A DNA stretch of 64,000 nt from CBDBUR01 sp965212075 (GCA_965212075.1 OZ243043.1:1178001-1242000); one strand, 5' to 3'. Shown: positions 24,548 through 33,953, numbered from the stretch's first letter. Notes: a model not told the origin generated them from the letters alone. A program made the numbers and translations.

Positions 24548-27500
24548 TCATTGCACCGTCAGCGCGATTGACGGCGAGCAATTATTTGCCACATTGGTCT
24601 CAAACCTAGGAATAGGACTAATGCAAATGCCGTAATAGTAAGTGCCGGGTTCCTCAGGCGCAAAAACGAATAAAGGCGGACGTTCCCTCACAGACCCTGG
24701 ATTTACTATATTAATGCCATTACCTACCCGGCTGTCTCCTAGGGTAATTGTCGGATCATCCGATATATAAAGGGAATATAATGATCCATAGATCCGATCT
24801 CTATCCGTGCCCACATCACCTAGGGTGGGAATCAAACCGAACCCTTGCCCCGGCCTCAGTATGGTGGTGCCACGCAGCGTGCCGACAAGGCGCACCGATG
24901 TCACAGCCCGATCAGGCGCCAGAACAACAACTTCCACCCCCGCAGAGCAATTGTTGGCCGTATTGGCTTCCTCGACAACAGAATCAACGCAGGCGCCGTA
25001 ATAATAGGTGCCGCCCGAAGGTGCCACAAAACCGAGATTTAGATTAAGCATCCCTGCAGCAGAAATGGCGGAAACGGACTGCATGCCCACAGACGCATCG
25101 TCTGGCGTGATCGTTGAATCAGTTGAGCGATAATAGCGCACAATGGTTGGCTCCGCCGCGCCCGTTCCCTGATTGCTTATGCGAATGGACAGCGTGGAAC
25201 TCTCTGTTGCTCTCAGCCTAGACGGGCTGGCCGATGACTCATCAATAAGCAGATCAGGAGCCACCGCTGTCACTTCAACCGCGTCGGAGCAATTATTCGT
25301 CGTATCGGGCTCGGCATCAACCGGAACAGCACATGCACCATAATAATACGTGCCCGGATTTGCAGGTGCTGCGACCTGAACATCGCGCGAGGTCATGCTG
25401 CGCTCGCTAAGGCGCGGAATGGTTCTTGCTCCCACTTGATCATCATCAGGTGTGATCGTCGCATCGTCAGAGACATAATAACGCAAGGTCGTCGGTGCCG
25501 AAGCGTAAGAACTCAAACCCCTCACGCGCGCAGATAAAGTGAATGTCTCTCTTGTCTGCAAAATGTTATTGCTAACGCTCACCTGATCAACAAGCAAATC
25601 AGCGCCGAGAACATCAGCCCGAATCGCCCGACAATTATTTGCTATATTGCCTTCCCGCGCCACAGGATCAACACAGGCGATGTAATAATATATGCCGGCC
25701 ACATTTGGCGAGGTGATATCTATATCGCCTATGCTTGAGTTGCCGCCACTCATGTCAAGAGCAGAAACAAAATCTGTTCCCAGCAGCACATCATCTGATG
25801 ACTGCATAGCATCGCGCGAACGATAATAGCGCAGAGTTGACGACAGAGCCGCCTCCCTTCCCATATTCCTCACCGCAGCGCGCAGCGCGAAACTATCTCC
25901 CACGCCAAGACTGGCATCATCAATAATTAGAAGGTTAATAAATAGATCAGGCGCTCTGATCCTCACCGCAACCCCGTCAGAGCAATTATTGGCGGTGTCG
26001 GCTTCTTTATCAACCACAACAACACAGGCGCCATAAAAATAATCACCCGCCAAAGTCGTCGTGATGCTGGCTCGCTGAGGACTCGTCGCGCCAGCAGCCA
26101 GCGCCTCAACCGAAGTTGCCGTGCCCACTTCTATATCGCCGGTCGTGATCTCCTCATCAGTAGAAATATAATAGCGCAAGGTCGTCTCTGGCGCAGGGCC
26201 GGCGCCGCGATTTCTCACCGTCGCCGAGAAATTGAACGCATCCTCAAGCAGCAAATTATCCTCGTCAGCCGCCGGAGCCTCAACAAGCAGGTCTGGCGGC
26301 GGAATGATCGTCACTTGAACGCCAGCGGAGCAATTATTGGTGCTGTTCGATTCCTTATCAACCGACTCAACACAAACGCCGTAATAATAATCTCCTGCCG
26401 CCACCGCCGTGAGTTCAGCATCTTGAGGATTCATGCCGCCCGCGCCAATGCCGCCAACAGACGAGCTGCCGAACTCATCATCATCGGTGCCGATGTCCGC
26501 ATCAAGCGAGCGATAATAGCGCAAGGTCGTCGCTGTTGAAGCGCCCGTCCCCACATTCCTCACAATGGCGGATAATCTAAAGAGATCCCCCGTCGTCAAA
26601 GTGTTGTCATCAACCTGAGCATCTCCGACAATCAAGTCAGGCGCGGTCACATTGATCCTAAATCCGGCAGAGCAATTGTTGCCAACATCAGACTCGCTTT
26701 CAACCATATCAACACAAGCGCCGTAATAATAAATGTCGGGGTTTGAAGGCGTGGTGAGATCAATCGCTTCAGGGCTTTCCCCGCCGCCTAAAAGACCAAC
26801 AATCGGCCTCGTGCCGATTGGCGCATCATCTGAAGAAATCGTCGCGTCAACAGAGCGGTAAAACCGCAAAATCGTCGCTGCTGCATTCGCGTCTCCCGCA
26901 TTTCTCACAATGGCCGTCAGCGTGAACGGATCGTCTACCAGCACTTCGTCGCTATCAGCCATCGCATCAACGCGCAAATCTGGCGGCGCTTGGACGGTCA
27001 CTTCAACCCCAGCAGAGCAATTATCTGTGATGTTTGACTCCCGATCAACAGCAACAACGCACGCGCCATAATAATAAGTGTTGGCCTGCGCGGATACTTT
27101 GAAATCAATTGCTTGAGGGCTCGTTTCCCCAACACCCAGAGGCGCAACCAGCGCTGCTATGCCCACCTCGTTATCACCCGTCGTGATGGTCGCATCGTCA
27201 GAACGGAAAAATCGCAAATTCGTCGCCGGAGATTGCCCTGCGCCCTGATTCCTCACTGTGGCCGACAATCTCAAGTTAGCCTCCACCAGCAAAATTGCGG
27301 GCGCAACGGCGGCACCCTCAACGATCAGGTTGGAAGGCGGATAAAGAAACGTAACTTGAACACCCACAGAGCAATTATTGCCATCATCGGGCTCGCCTTC
27401 AACTCTATCAACACAGGCGCCATAATAAAAAACGTCAGGTGTGTCGGGTGCTGTCAGGCTGATCGTTTCAGGGCTTTCCCCGCCGCCGCCTAAAAGACCA

Positions 27501-30500
27501 ACAATCGGCCTCGTGCCGATTGGCGCATCATCTGAAGAAATCGTCTCGTCAACAGAGCGGTAAAACCGCAGCGTCGTCGCTGCCACATCCGCCTCTCCCA
27601 AATTCCTCACAAGGGCCGTCAGCGTGAACGGTTCTTCTACCAGCACCTCGTTATCGTTAGTCGTCGCCTCAACGCGCAAATCAGGCGGTGCTTGGACGGT
27701 CACTTCAACCCCAGCAGAACAATTATCCGCGGTGTTAGACTCCCGATCAACAGCAACAACACACGCGCCATAATAATAAGTGTCGGCCTGCGCGGGCACT
27801 TTGAGATCAATTGCTTGAGGGCTCGTTTCCCCAACACCCAGAGGCGCAACCAGCGCTGCTATGCCCACCTCGTCATCATCCGTCGTGATGGCCGCATCGT
27901 CAGAACGGAAAAACCGCAAATTCGTCGCCGGAGATTGCCCTTCGCCCTGATTCCTCACTGTGGCCGACAATCTCAAGTTAGCCCCCGCCAGCAAAATTGC
28001 GGGCTCAACGGCGGCACCCTCAACGATCAGGTTGGAAGGCGGATAAAGAAACGTAACTTGAACACCCACAGAGCAATTATTGCCATCATCGGGCTCGCCT
28101 TCAGCTCTATCAACACAGGCGCCATAATAAAAAACGTCAGGCGTGTCGGGCGCTGTCAGGCTGATCGTTTCAGGGCTTTCCCCGCCGCCGCCTAAAAGAC
28201 CAACAATCGGCCTCGTGCCGATTGGCGCATCATCTGAAGAAATCGTCGCGTCAACAGAGCGGTAAAACCGCAAAATCGTCGCGGCCACATCCGCCTCTCC
28301 CAAATTCCTCACAATGGCCGTCAGCGTAAATGGATCGTCTACCAGCACCTCGTTATTGTTAGTCGTCGCCTCAACGCGCAAATCAGGCGGTGCTTGGACG
28401 GTCACTTCAACCCCAGCAGAACAATTATCTGCGGTGTTAGACTCCCGATCAACAGCAACAACGCATGCGCCATAATAATAAGTGTCGGCCTGCGCGGGCA
28501 CTGTGAGATCAATTGCTTGAGGGCTCGTTTCCCCCACACCCAGAGGCGCAATCGGCGCTGCTGTGCCCACCTCGTCATCATCCGTCGTGATGGCCGCATT
28601 GTCAGAACGGAAAAACCGCAAATTCGTCGCCGGAGATTGCCCTTCGCCCTGATTCCTCACTGTGGCCGACAATCTCAAGTTAGCCCCCGCCAGCAAAATT
28701 GCGGGCTCAACGGCGGCACCCTCAACGATCAGGTTGGAAGGCGGATAAAGAAACGTAACTTGAACACCCACAGAGCAATTATTGCCATCATCGGGCTCGC
28801 CTTCAGCTCTATCAACACAGGCGCCATAATAAAAAACGTCAGGCGTGTCGGGCGCTGTCAGGCTGATCGTTTCAGGGCTTTCCCCGCCGCCGCCTAAAAG
28901 ACCAACAATCGGCCTCGTGCCGATTGGCGCATCATCTGAAGAAATCGTCTCGTCAACAGAGCGGTAAAACCGCAAAATCGTCGCGGCCACATCCGCCTCT
29001 CCCAAATTCCTCACAATGGCCGTCAGCGTAAATGGATCGTCTACCAGCACCTCGTTATTGTTAGTCGTCGCCTCAACGCGCAAATCAGGCGGTGCTTGGA
29101 CGGTCACTTCAACCCCAGCAGAACAATTATCTGCGGTGTTAGACTCCCGATCAACAGCAACAACGCATGCGCCATAATAATAAGTGTCGGCCTGCGCGGG
29201 CACTGTGAGATCAATTGCTTGAGGGCTCGTTTCCCCAACACCTAGAGGCGCAATCGGCGCTGCTGTGCCCACCTCGTCATCATCCGTCGTGATGGCCGCA
29301 TTGTCAGAACGGAAAAACCGCAAATTCGTCGCCGGAGATTGCCCTTCGCCCTGATTCCTCACTGTGGCCGACAATCTCAAGTTAGCCTCCACCAGCAAAA
29401 TTTCAGGCGCAACGGCGGCACCCTCAACGATCAGGTTGGAAGGCGGATAAAGAAACGTGACCTGAACACCCACAGAGCAATTATTGCCATCATCGGGCTC
29501 GCCTTCAACTCTATCAACACAGGCACCATAATAAAAAACGTCAGGCGTGTCGGGTGCTGTCAGGCTGATCGTTTCAGGGCTTTCCTCACCGCCGCCTGCG
29601 AGTTCAGCGATAGACCTCGTGCCGATCTCTGCATCATCTGAAGAAATCGTCGCGTCAGTAGAGCGGTAAAACCGCAACGTCGTCGCAGTGGCATCCACCT
29701 CTCCAAAATTCCTCACAAGGGCCGACAGCGTGAACGGTTCTTCTACCAGCACCTCGTTATTGCTAGTCGTCGCCTCAACGCGCAAATCAGGCCGCGTTTG
29801 AACGGTCACTTCAACCGCAGCGGAGCAATTATTTGTGGTATCGGACTCCCCCTGAACAGCCTCAACGCACACGCCATAATAATGGGTGCCGGACGATGAA
29901 GCCGCTGTAAGAGTCATTTCGTGCATACGCGCCGCTTCCGTCAAAATTGGTTCAATTGAGCTAGAGCCTATATCCTCATCGTTGGTCGTGATCTCGGCAT
30001 CGTCAGAGCGGTAAAACCGCAAGGTTGTCGCGGCGGCAGCGTTCGTTCCCTGATTGCGCACATTGATGGACAAAATGAACGCGGCTTGCGTCGACAGCAT
30101 GTTATCGCTGACCTGCTCCCCCTCAAGCAGCAAATCAGCGCCAGGGAAAGAGCCCACCTCTCCCACACGCACCTCCATGCCCTCGGAGCAGTTGTTTGAT
30201 TCATCTATTTCTGCATCAACAGCTGTTATACAAATGCCGTAATAGTAAGTCCCCGTTTCTCTCGGCGCGGTCAAAATACGATTTTTTGTGCTTTTTTCCC
30301 CCTCATCCAAAGCCAGGATGTCGTCTTGTCCTCCGGTATATTCATCATCGATCGTGATTTCCTCATCAGGCGAGCGATAATAGCGCATGACCGTCTCCGC
30401 AGAGGAGAGTCGGCCCTGATTCAACATCATGCTGGTGATCGTGAATGATTGTTCTGGTATTAATGTCCTGTCGTCTACTGAAGCGGCGACGAAGACCAAA

Positions 30501-30700
30501 TCTGGTCCGACGGGGATGATCATGACCTCAGGCAAATTGGGAGGAGGTCTTACAGGCACAGGCCCGCCCTCACGATCGCTTACACCGCCGCCACCGCCGC
30601 CGCCACCGCTAGCACAGGCGGTGAAAATTCCAACAAGCAGGATGGCAAGTATGTGTTTCACAACGTTTGTATAAGTTTTTATTGCGAAATCTTTTTGCAA
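24548..30700 (-). CDS. Giant lipoprotein with 17 CARDB-like repeats
   Basis: 2050 residues. A lipoprotein signal (hydrophobic ILAILLVGIFTAC, Cys29) is followed by eight Gly and a Pro-rich linker, then 17 beta-sandwich repeats of about 105-117 residues. The repeats resemble CARDB adhesion domains: each has LRFYRS or LRYYRS, then YYYGACV and an N-N-C motif. The Cys in YYYG-x-C and the Cys in NNC recur in each repeat and probably form a disulfide. Start: TTG at 30700 with AAGGAGG 10 nt upstream; no ATG fits. The barrel gene ends 26 bp upstream, so the two form an operon. Likely surface-exposed or periplasmic adhesive filament; ligand unknown. Confidence 0.85.
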   Translation of the reverse strand: MQKDFAIKTYTNVVKHILAILLVGIFTACASGGGGGGGGVSDREGGPVPVRPPPNLPEVMIIPVGPDLVFVAASVDDRTLIPEQSFTITSMMLNQGRLSSAETVMRYYRSPDEEITIDDEYTGGQDDILALDEGEKSTKNRILTAPRETGTYYYGICITAVDAEIDESNNCSEGMEVRVGEVGSFPGADLLLEGEQVSDNMLSTQAAFILSINVRNQGTNAAAATTLRFYRSDDAEITTNDEDIGSSSIEPILTEAARMHEMTLTAASSSGTHYYGVCVEAVQGESDTTNNCSAAVEVTVQTRPDLRVEATTSNNEVLVEEPFTLSALVRNFGEVDATATTLRFYRSTDATISSDDAEIGTRSIAELAGGGEESPETISLTAPDTPDVFYYGACVDRVEGEPDDGNNCSVGVQVTFLYPPSNLIVEGAAVAPEILLVEANLRLSATVRNQGEGQSPATNLRFFRSDNAAITTDDDEVGTAAPIAPLGVGETSPQAIDLTVPAQADTYYYGACVVAVDRESNTADNCSAGVEVTVQAPPDLRVEATTNNNEVLVDDPFTLTAIVRNLGEADVAATILRFYRSVDETISSDDAPIGTRPIVGLLGGGGESPETISLTAPDTPDVFYYGACVDRAEGEPDDGNNCSVGVQVTFLYPPSNLIVEGAAVEPAILLAGANLRLSATVRNQGEGQSPATNLRFFRSDNAAITTDDDEVGTAAPIAPLGVGETSPQAIDLTVPAQADTYYYGACVVAVDRESNTADNCSAGVEVTVQAPPDLRVEATTNNNEVLVDDPFTLTAIVRNLGEADVAATILRFYRSVDATISSDDAPIGTRPIVGLLGGGGESPETISLTAPDTPDVFYYGACVDRAEGEPDDGNNCSVGVQVTFLYPPSNLIVEGAAVEPAILLAGANLRLSATVRNQGEGQSPATNLRFFRSDDAAITTDDDEVGIAALVAPLGVGETSPQAIDLKVPAQADTYYYGACVVAVDRESNTADNCSAGVEVTVQAPPDLRVEATTNDNEVLVEEPFTLTALVRNLGEADVAATTLRFYRSVDETISSDDAPIGTRPIVGLLGGGGESPETISLTAPDTPDVFYYGACVDRVEGEPDDGNNCSVGVQVTFLYPPSNLIVEGAAVAPAILLVEANLRLSATVRNQGAGQSPATNLRFFRSDDATITTGDNEVGIAALVAPLGVGETSPQAIDFKVSAQANTYYYGACVVAVDRESNITDNCSAGVEVTVQAPPDLRVDAMADSDEVLVDDPFTLTAIVRNAGDANAAATILRFYRSVDATISSDDAPIGTRPIVGLLGGGESPEAIDLTTPSNPDIYYYGACVDMVESESDVGNNCSAGFRINVTAPDLIVGDAQVDDNTLTTGDLFRLSAIVRNVGTGASTATTLRYYRSLDADIGTDDDEFGSSSVGGIGAGGMNPQDAELTAVAAGDYYYGVCVESVDKESNSTNNCSAGVQVTIIPPPDLLVEAPAADEDNLLLEDAFNFSATVRNRGAGPAPETTLRYYISTDEEITTGDIEVGTATSVEALAAGATSPQRASITTTLAGDYFYGACVVVVDKEADTANNCSDGVAVRIRAPDLFINLLIIDDASLGVGDSFALRAAVRNMGREAALSSTLRYYRSRDAMQSSDDVLLGTDFVSALDMSGGNSSIGDIDITSPNVAGIYYYIACVDPVAREGNIANNCRAIRADVLGADLLVDQVSVSNNILQTRETFTLSARVRGLSSYASAPTTLRYYVSDDATITPDDDQVGARTIPRLSERSMTSRDVQVAAPANPGTYYYGACAVPVDAEPDTTNNCSDAVEVTAVAPDLLIDESSASPSRLRATESSTLSIRISNQGTGAAEPTIVRYYRSTDSTITPDDASVGMQSVSAISAAGMLNLNLGFVAPSGGTYYYGACVDSVVEEANTANNCSAGVEVVVLAPDRAVTSVRLVGTLRGTTILRPGQGFGLIPTLGDVGTDRDRIYGSLYSLYISDDPTITLGDSRVGNGINIVNPGSVRERPPLFVFAPEEPGTYYYGICISPIPRFETNVANNCSPSIALTVQ
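26990..29800 (-). repeat. Four 702-bp tandem repeats in the CARDB gene (two domains each)
   Basis: The landmark GCTTGGACGGTCACTTCAACC recurs about every 702 bp, near 26985, 27687, 28389 and 29091, with a diverged fifth near 29793. Each unit encodes a VFYYGACVDR-type plus a TYYYGACVVA-type domain (234 residues). The two central units differ at only a few bases, indicating recent expansion or conversion. Repeat boundaries are approximate. Confidence 0.88.
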
Positions 30701-30726
30701 GCGATCTCTTCCTCCTTACAGGCACG

Positions 30727-32163
30727 TTAATTAGGCAGAGAAATTGCCGCGCTTAGAGAGCGCGCTCGTTTCATATTGGGATTATGCGGCAGTTGAATCG
30801 AGGCAGTCGCTCTGCTTTGCCCTTTGCGCATCGTAATCTCAATATCTTGATCAAAATAATCTTCTCCGGGCACAGCAGGGGAATCCCCGCTTCCCGGCAT
30901 AAGCCGCACGGTCAGCTTGACATCTTGTGATACCGCAGAAGATAAAGTCACTTCAAGCTCAACCGACTTGCCGCTTAACACTCTATCATGCAAAAATCGA
31001 ATGGTAGCATCCCTCACGGGTTCTGCGACTGTCCGCTCTGCATATTTGATTTTGCCGATATTTTCCACCGGACGCCACATTTTTGATGAATCCTGCGCAG
31101 CCGAAACGCCGACAAAACCCAGCCCTTGCCAAGGTGCAGGCATTAAAATCTTGCCGCCCGATAACGGGATCTTGATCTGTGTTTTCACAGAAAAAGGATA
31201 TTGGTTTTGATCGGTGATCCCCCAGTTAGAATTGAATTTTACCCAAGAAGACGGCGACCAATTCAAGCCGAGGCTGCCTGACATTATCCATTGGCTTGGA
31301 TCATCTTCTTTTTCCCAGCGGCTGGCCGTGATGTTGTAATCAATCGTGGTTGTCAGATTGAAAAGAAATTTGAGCTCCATGCCCTCAAGCGCGCGCTCCT
31401 CGAATCCGGTGCGGCCGGGCAGCCAGTCTGTGAGCGGCATAAAATAATTAAATGACCAATCACCCCATGTTCCGGCATAATCAAATCCGCTCACGAGCCG
31501 CTGGTGGCCGCGCTCTGGATTATGCTGGTAAAAAGACGATATGCCGATGATCTCGGTGTTTTTCTCCCCGTCAGACTTCTGGCCGGATAGAGCAAAACGG
31601 TGAACGAGGCCATAGCGCATATCGTTGCGCCAAAGATCATGAGGATCCCGCCAGCGCGTGATGCCCTGCTGAAAAAATAACGACCCCTTGATCTGCTGCC
31701 CCCCGATCGCAAACGCAGAAAAAGAAACAGGCATCACAGCATCCCAATCGCCGCTTAAGCCCTTTAAGCCCCCGCCGCTGTGAAGAGAAAAAACAAGGCG
31801 ATTATGAATGGCAAAATTTTGGCCGAGTAGTTTTTTTCCAAACTCATTTGTTTTCGCCATGCTCCCGTCAAGCGCTTCATTGATCATCTGCGCTGCAATG
31901 CACCGGCCGGTAGAAATAGCTGAATCAGTTTCAGAGCGAGACTCAGGCTCAACGCCATAATCAGGCGCGGGCGTCTCAATTTTTTCCACGCAAGACGCTA
32001 TGCCAGATAAAGAAAAAATACTCTCCGCACGCACCGGTGCGCAAATTAAAATAGACCCCGCCGTCAGAGCAAAAATAGCTTTTGCCCCAAATTTACCCCT
32101 GATAAAATTACTGTCCTCCTCAATATCACGGCGACACACAAGCAACCGTCGGCTGAACGTCAT
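30727..32163 (-). CDS. Inverse-autotransporter-like outer-membrane barrel with C-terminal Calx-beta-like domain
   Basis: 478 residues. A long N-terminus carries a Sec signal (about residues 28-46, AIFALTAGSILICAPVRA). Residues about 100-370 resemble the invasin/intimin-type barrel: GFDYAGTWGDWSFNYFMPL, then TGFEERALEGMEL, alternating strands, and LGLNWSPSSWVKF. The last 100 residues (VLSGKSVELEVTLSSAV ... GEDYF ... GQSRATASIQL) look like one Calx-beta module. Classical inverse autotransporters carry their long passenger after the barrel in one polypeptide. Here the repeats are a separate lipoprotein encoded 26 bp downstream, so the pair may act together. A near-consensus promoter lies just upstream and GGAGA precedes the ATG. 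Confidence 0.72.
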   Translation of the reverse strand: MTFSRRLLVCRRDIEEDSNFIRGKFGAKAIFALTAGSILICAPVRAESIFSLSGIASCVEKIETPAPDYGVEPESRSETDSAISTGRCIAAQMINEALDGSMAKTNEFGKKLLGQNFAIHNRLVFSLHSGGGLKGLSGDWDAVMPVSFSAFAIGGQQIKGSLFFQQGITRWRDPHDLWRNDMRYGLVHRFALSGQKSDGEKNTEIIGISSFYQHNPERGHQRLVSGFDYAGTWGDWSFNYFMPLTDWLPGRTGFEERALEGMELKFLFNLTTTIDYNITASRWEKEDDPSQWIMSGSLGLNWSPSSWVKFNSNWGITDQNQYPFSVKTQIKIPLSGGKILMPAPWQGLGFVGVSAAQDSSKMWRPVENIGKIKYAERTVAEPVRDATIRFLHDRVLSGKSVELEVTLSSAVSQDVKLTVRLMPGSGDSPAVPGEDYFDQDIEITMRKGQSRATASIQLPHNPNMKRARSLSAAISLPN

Positions 32164-32186
32164 TTTCTCCTCTCTCTCTCAAGATC

Positions 32187-32216
32187 ATTATAGAAGTGAT
32201 CACGAATTTGTGTCAA
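32187..32216 (-). promoter_or_regulatory. Sigma-70 promoter of the barrel/CARDB operon
   Basis: On the minus strand a perfect -35 TTGACA (32216-32211) and a perfect -10 TATAAT (32192-32187) are separated by 18 bp. The start codon lies 23 bp beyond the -10. The spacer contains the palindrome GTGATCAC, a possible operator. This is the best promoter in the window. Confidence 0.85.
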
Positions 32217-32246
32217 AAATAAGGTATGGCAACTTAGCTTTAACTA

Positions 32247-32331
32247 ATGGTTAAAAAACAAATTTCTCATATTTTGAGAAAAAACTTGCTGTTTTACCGC
32301 TTATTTCTCCTGTAAATGGCGCGTATTATCC
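32247..32331 (-). repeat. 85-nt dispersed repeat, copy B (upstream of the operon promoter)
   Basis: Partner of 16681-16766 (see there). It lies directly upstream of the -35 box of the barrel/CARDB operon, so it may be an upstream activating sequence or the conserved outer edge of the cassette. Confidence 0.8.
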
Positions 32332-32748
32332 TGCCGCCAGCAATCCTTCAAAACGCGCAGCCGATTAGGCTGGAACAACTTTTTTTAGTTATGCACTTCT
32401 GAATCTCTCCAAAATTCGTATAACGGCGGCTCTTAATTCTAGTGTGATGAGAATCATATCAATCACTGCGCGCCCAAACGTCGTTTGGCCAAACTTCGTT
32501 TGAAATGTCACTGGCAACCGATTGGCGTCGAGGTGTTGGCAAGGCGCTAGTCAGCGCACATTATCACTAGAAGAAGTTGATTCAGAATTGGTGCTTTAGG
32601 CCGGTTCGTGCTATTCTGAAAGGCTTTTTGATTCATGGAAGCGTTCAAAGACGAATGGCGAAAGACAAGTAGCGGAAGCTAAAGTCGACACCGGATCCAG
32701 CAATATAGCCAGCAATATAGATTGTGTGATGCCGTTGTTGAGATTGAA
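32332..32748. other. Non-coding island edge
   Basis: About 420 bp without a gene. It holds the right 31-nt direct repeat and the double hairpin described separately. A stretch GAATCATATCAATCACTGCGCGCCCA at 32452-32477 weakly echoes the tRNA-Arg 3' end (GAATCCTCTCAGGCGCGCCA), possibly a decayed attachment site. Nothing else is recognisable. Confidence 0.5.
32516..32546 (+). repeat. 31-nt direct repeat, right copy, flanking the CARDB island
   Basis: AACCGATTGGCGTCGAGG then GTTGGC, 28 of 31 identical to 24478-24508. Together they bracket about 8.0 kb that contains only the barrel and CARDB genes. Confidence 0.8.
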
Positions 32749-33324
32749 CTAACGGCATAATTGAGCTTTATTTATGCCCTCTTTTTTAATTTTATTATTG
32801 TCTTCTTTGTCGCAGTCATTCACCCATTTGGCTGTTTTGCCGCATTCGGGAATTGTATCGAGGAGCCATCCTTCCTGTGAAACCTTTTCACCACTAGCTG
32901 AACATTTACCTATGGTTTTTAATTTTTTCTCATCCTTCCCATCACAATTAAAGTCAAAAGTTCCATCTGCTCTAGAGTGCGAATAATATTCTGTGTTGCC
33001 TGGAAAAGCCTTTTTATTGTTATCATCGCAGTCGGTATCGTACTGGCTATAGCCTTTTGGGGCTTTCCCCCTCTCTTCAATTATATAGCCTAGAAAGGCT
33101 TCGCTTTTTGATGTAACCCCGTATTGATCATTATCCTCATCTCCATAAAAGGTTGTTTGATTCCTAACCCATGAATATGCGGTAACAAGCAAAGCAAAAA
33201 TTGCAAATAAGGTGGCTATTGTTCCCCAGTTTCTGACGGTTAAATTAACAATTACGCGCAGGCTGTCTAGGCCTTGCGGTGCTGGTTTTTTATTATCATC
33301 TGGGTTATCTGGATTATCTGACAT
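32749..33324 (-). CDS. Single-pass membrane protein with MopE-like metal-binding motifs
   Basis: 191 residues from the MSDNPDNPDD start, which has GGGGGAAG just upstream; an in-frame ATG 42 bp earlier lacks a ribosome site. One membrane helix (about residues 36-56, IATLFAIFALLVTAYSWV) follows a short acidic, Asn/Asp-rich cytoplasmic tail. The outer part has DTDCDDNNKKAFPG ... FDFNCDGKDEKK, matching the putative metal-binding motif of MopE-like proteins (D-x-DCDD ... PG ... DCDG), plus four further Cys. Likely periplasmic, binding Ca2+ or another metal. Function unknown. It lies at the edge of the CARDB island. Confidence 0.6.
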   Translation of the reverse strand: MSDNPDNPDDNKKPAPQGLDSLRVIVNLTVRNWGTIATLFAIFALLVTAYSWVRNQTTFYGDEDNDQYGVTSKSEAFLGYIIEERGKAPKGYSQYDTDCDDNNKKAFPGNTEYYSHSRADGTFDFNCDGKDEKKLKTIGKCSASGEKVSQEGWLLDTIPECGKTAKWVNDCDKEDNNKIKKEGINKAQLCR

Positions 33325-33551
33325 TTTCTTCCCCCATGTTCCAACAATAAGGGGAAAATATAGCAAAAAAGACCGTTATTATCAACTAGGTTCCAAGGTT
33401 GATAGATATTCTCGTAGACGCAGGTCTGCTGGCGGCGTGGGGAATGTATGCAGGTCAGAACAGCCTCTTGTCTGGACATTTCTCAACAGAAAGCCCTGAC
33501 GTTGCGCGTCCCGCTTGCCGTGTTCTGCGTCTTCAGTTAGCGCCTTTATTT

Positions 33552-33695
33552 ATGGGGAAAGAGGAAATAAAAACACCTTCTGTCATCGCGCAAAGTTTCC
33601 ACGAAGAAGCCCGCAAACTGCTCGTGCAGATGACCTTGCAGAAAAAATCCGCTCTGTGCTCCGGCAAAGATTTCTGGCACTGGGAAAATGATTGA
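33552..33695 (+). pseudogene. 5' fragment of a GH3 beta-glucosidase gene
   Basis: 47 codons from ATG: SFHEEARKLLVQMTLQKKSA then LCSGKDFWHWEND and a stop. LL-x-QMTL-x-x-K-x-ALCSGKDFWH is the N-terminal signature of GH3 beta-glucosidases (normally 700 or more residues). The reading frame is cut exactly where an unrelated hairpin-rich sequence begins (33696 onwards). The frame is open upstream to 33399, but that part is not recognisable. It is a remnant without catalytic residues. Confidence 0.65.
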
Positions 33696-33915
33696 CCCCC
33701 AAATATTCTGTGTGATAGATTTCCCTCGGAGTTGGGGAAGTTCCTGACTCTGGGTAGAGTAAACCCGTTACAAGACGGTCGGCACGACCGTTACTCGTGC
33801 CTCCTTTGGCCATTCTTTGGGCCGGGGAGGCAATGGCGTATGTCCAAGGCCTCACAGCCCAAAGGCTATTGCAGCCGTTCTTGTACGGTTTACTAACTCC
33901 CCGGTCATCGGGGAG
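33696..33915 (-). mobile_element. Possible right-end remnant of an IS200/IS605-like element
   Basis: 220 bp, hairpin-rich, with no gene. It has a TTCCC ... GGGAA hairpin near 33719-33742 in a context (GGAACTTCCCCAACTCCGAG on the minus strand) like IS200/IS605 right ends, several internal stems (GGTCGGCACGACC at 33777-33789), and a CTCCCCG-GTCAT-CGGGGAG hairpin at 33897-33915. It truncates the GH3 fragment. In IS605-group elements this region encodes the end of tnpB and its guide RNA, but no TnpB residues can be recognised here. The family assignment is tentative. Confidence 0.35.
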
Positions 33916-33953
33916 CGCCCATAACGGCAACTTAAAATCAAAGGGGAAGTAAA

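Noticed and set aside
27113..29641. Plus-strand frames of 100-167 codons spaced by 702 bp
   Set aside because: Antisense shadows of the CARDB repeats, with no independent support.
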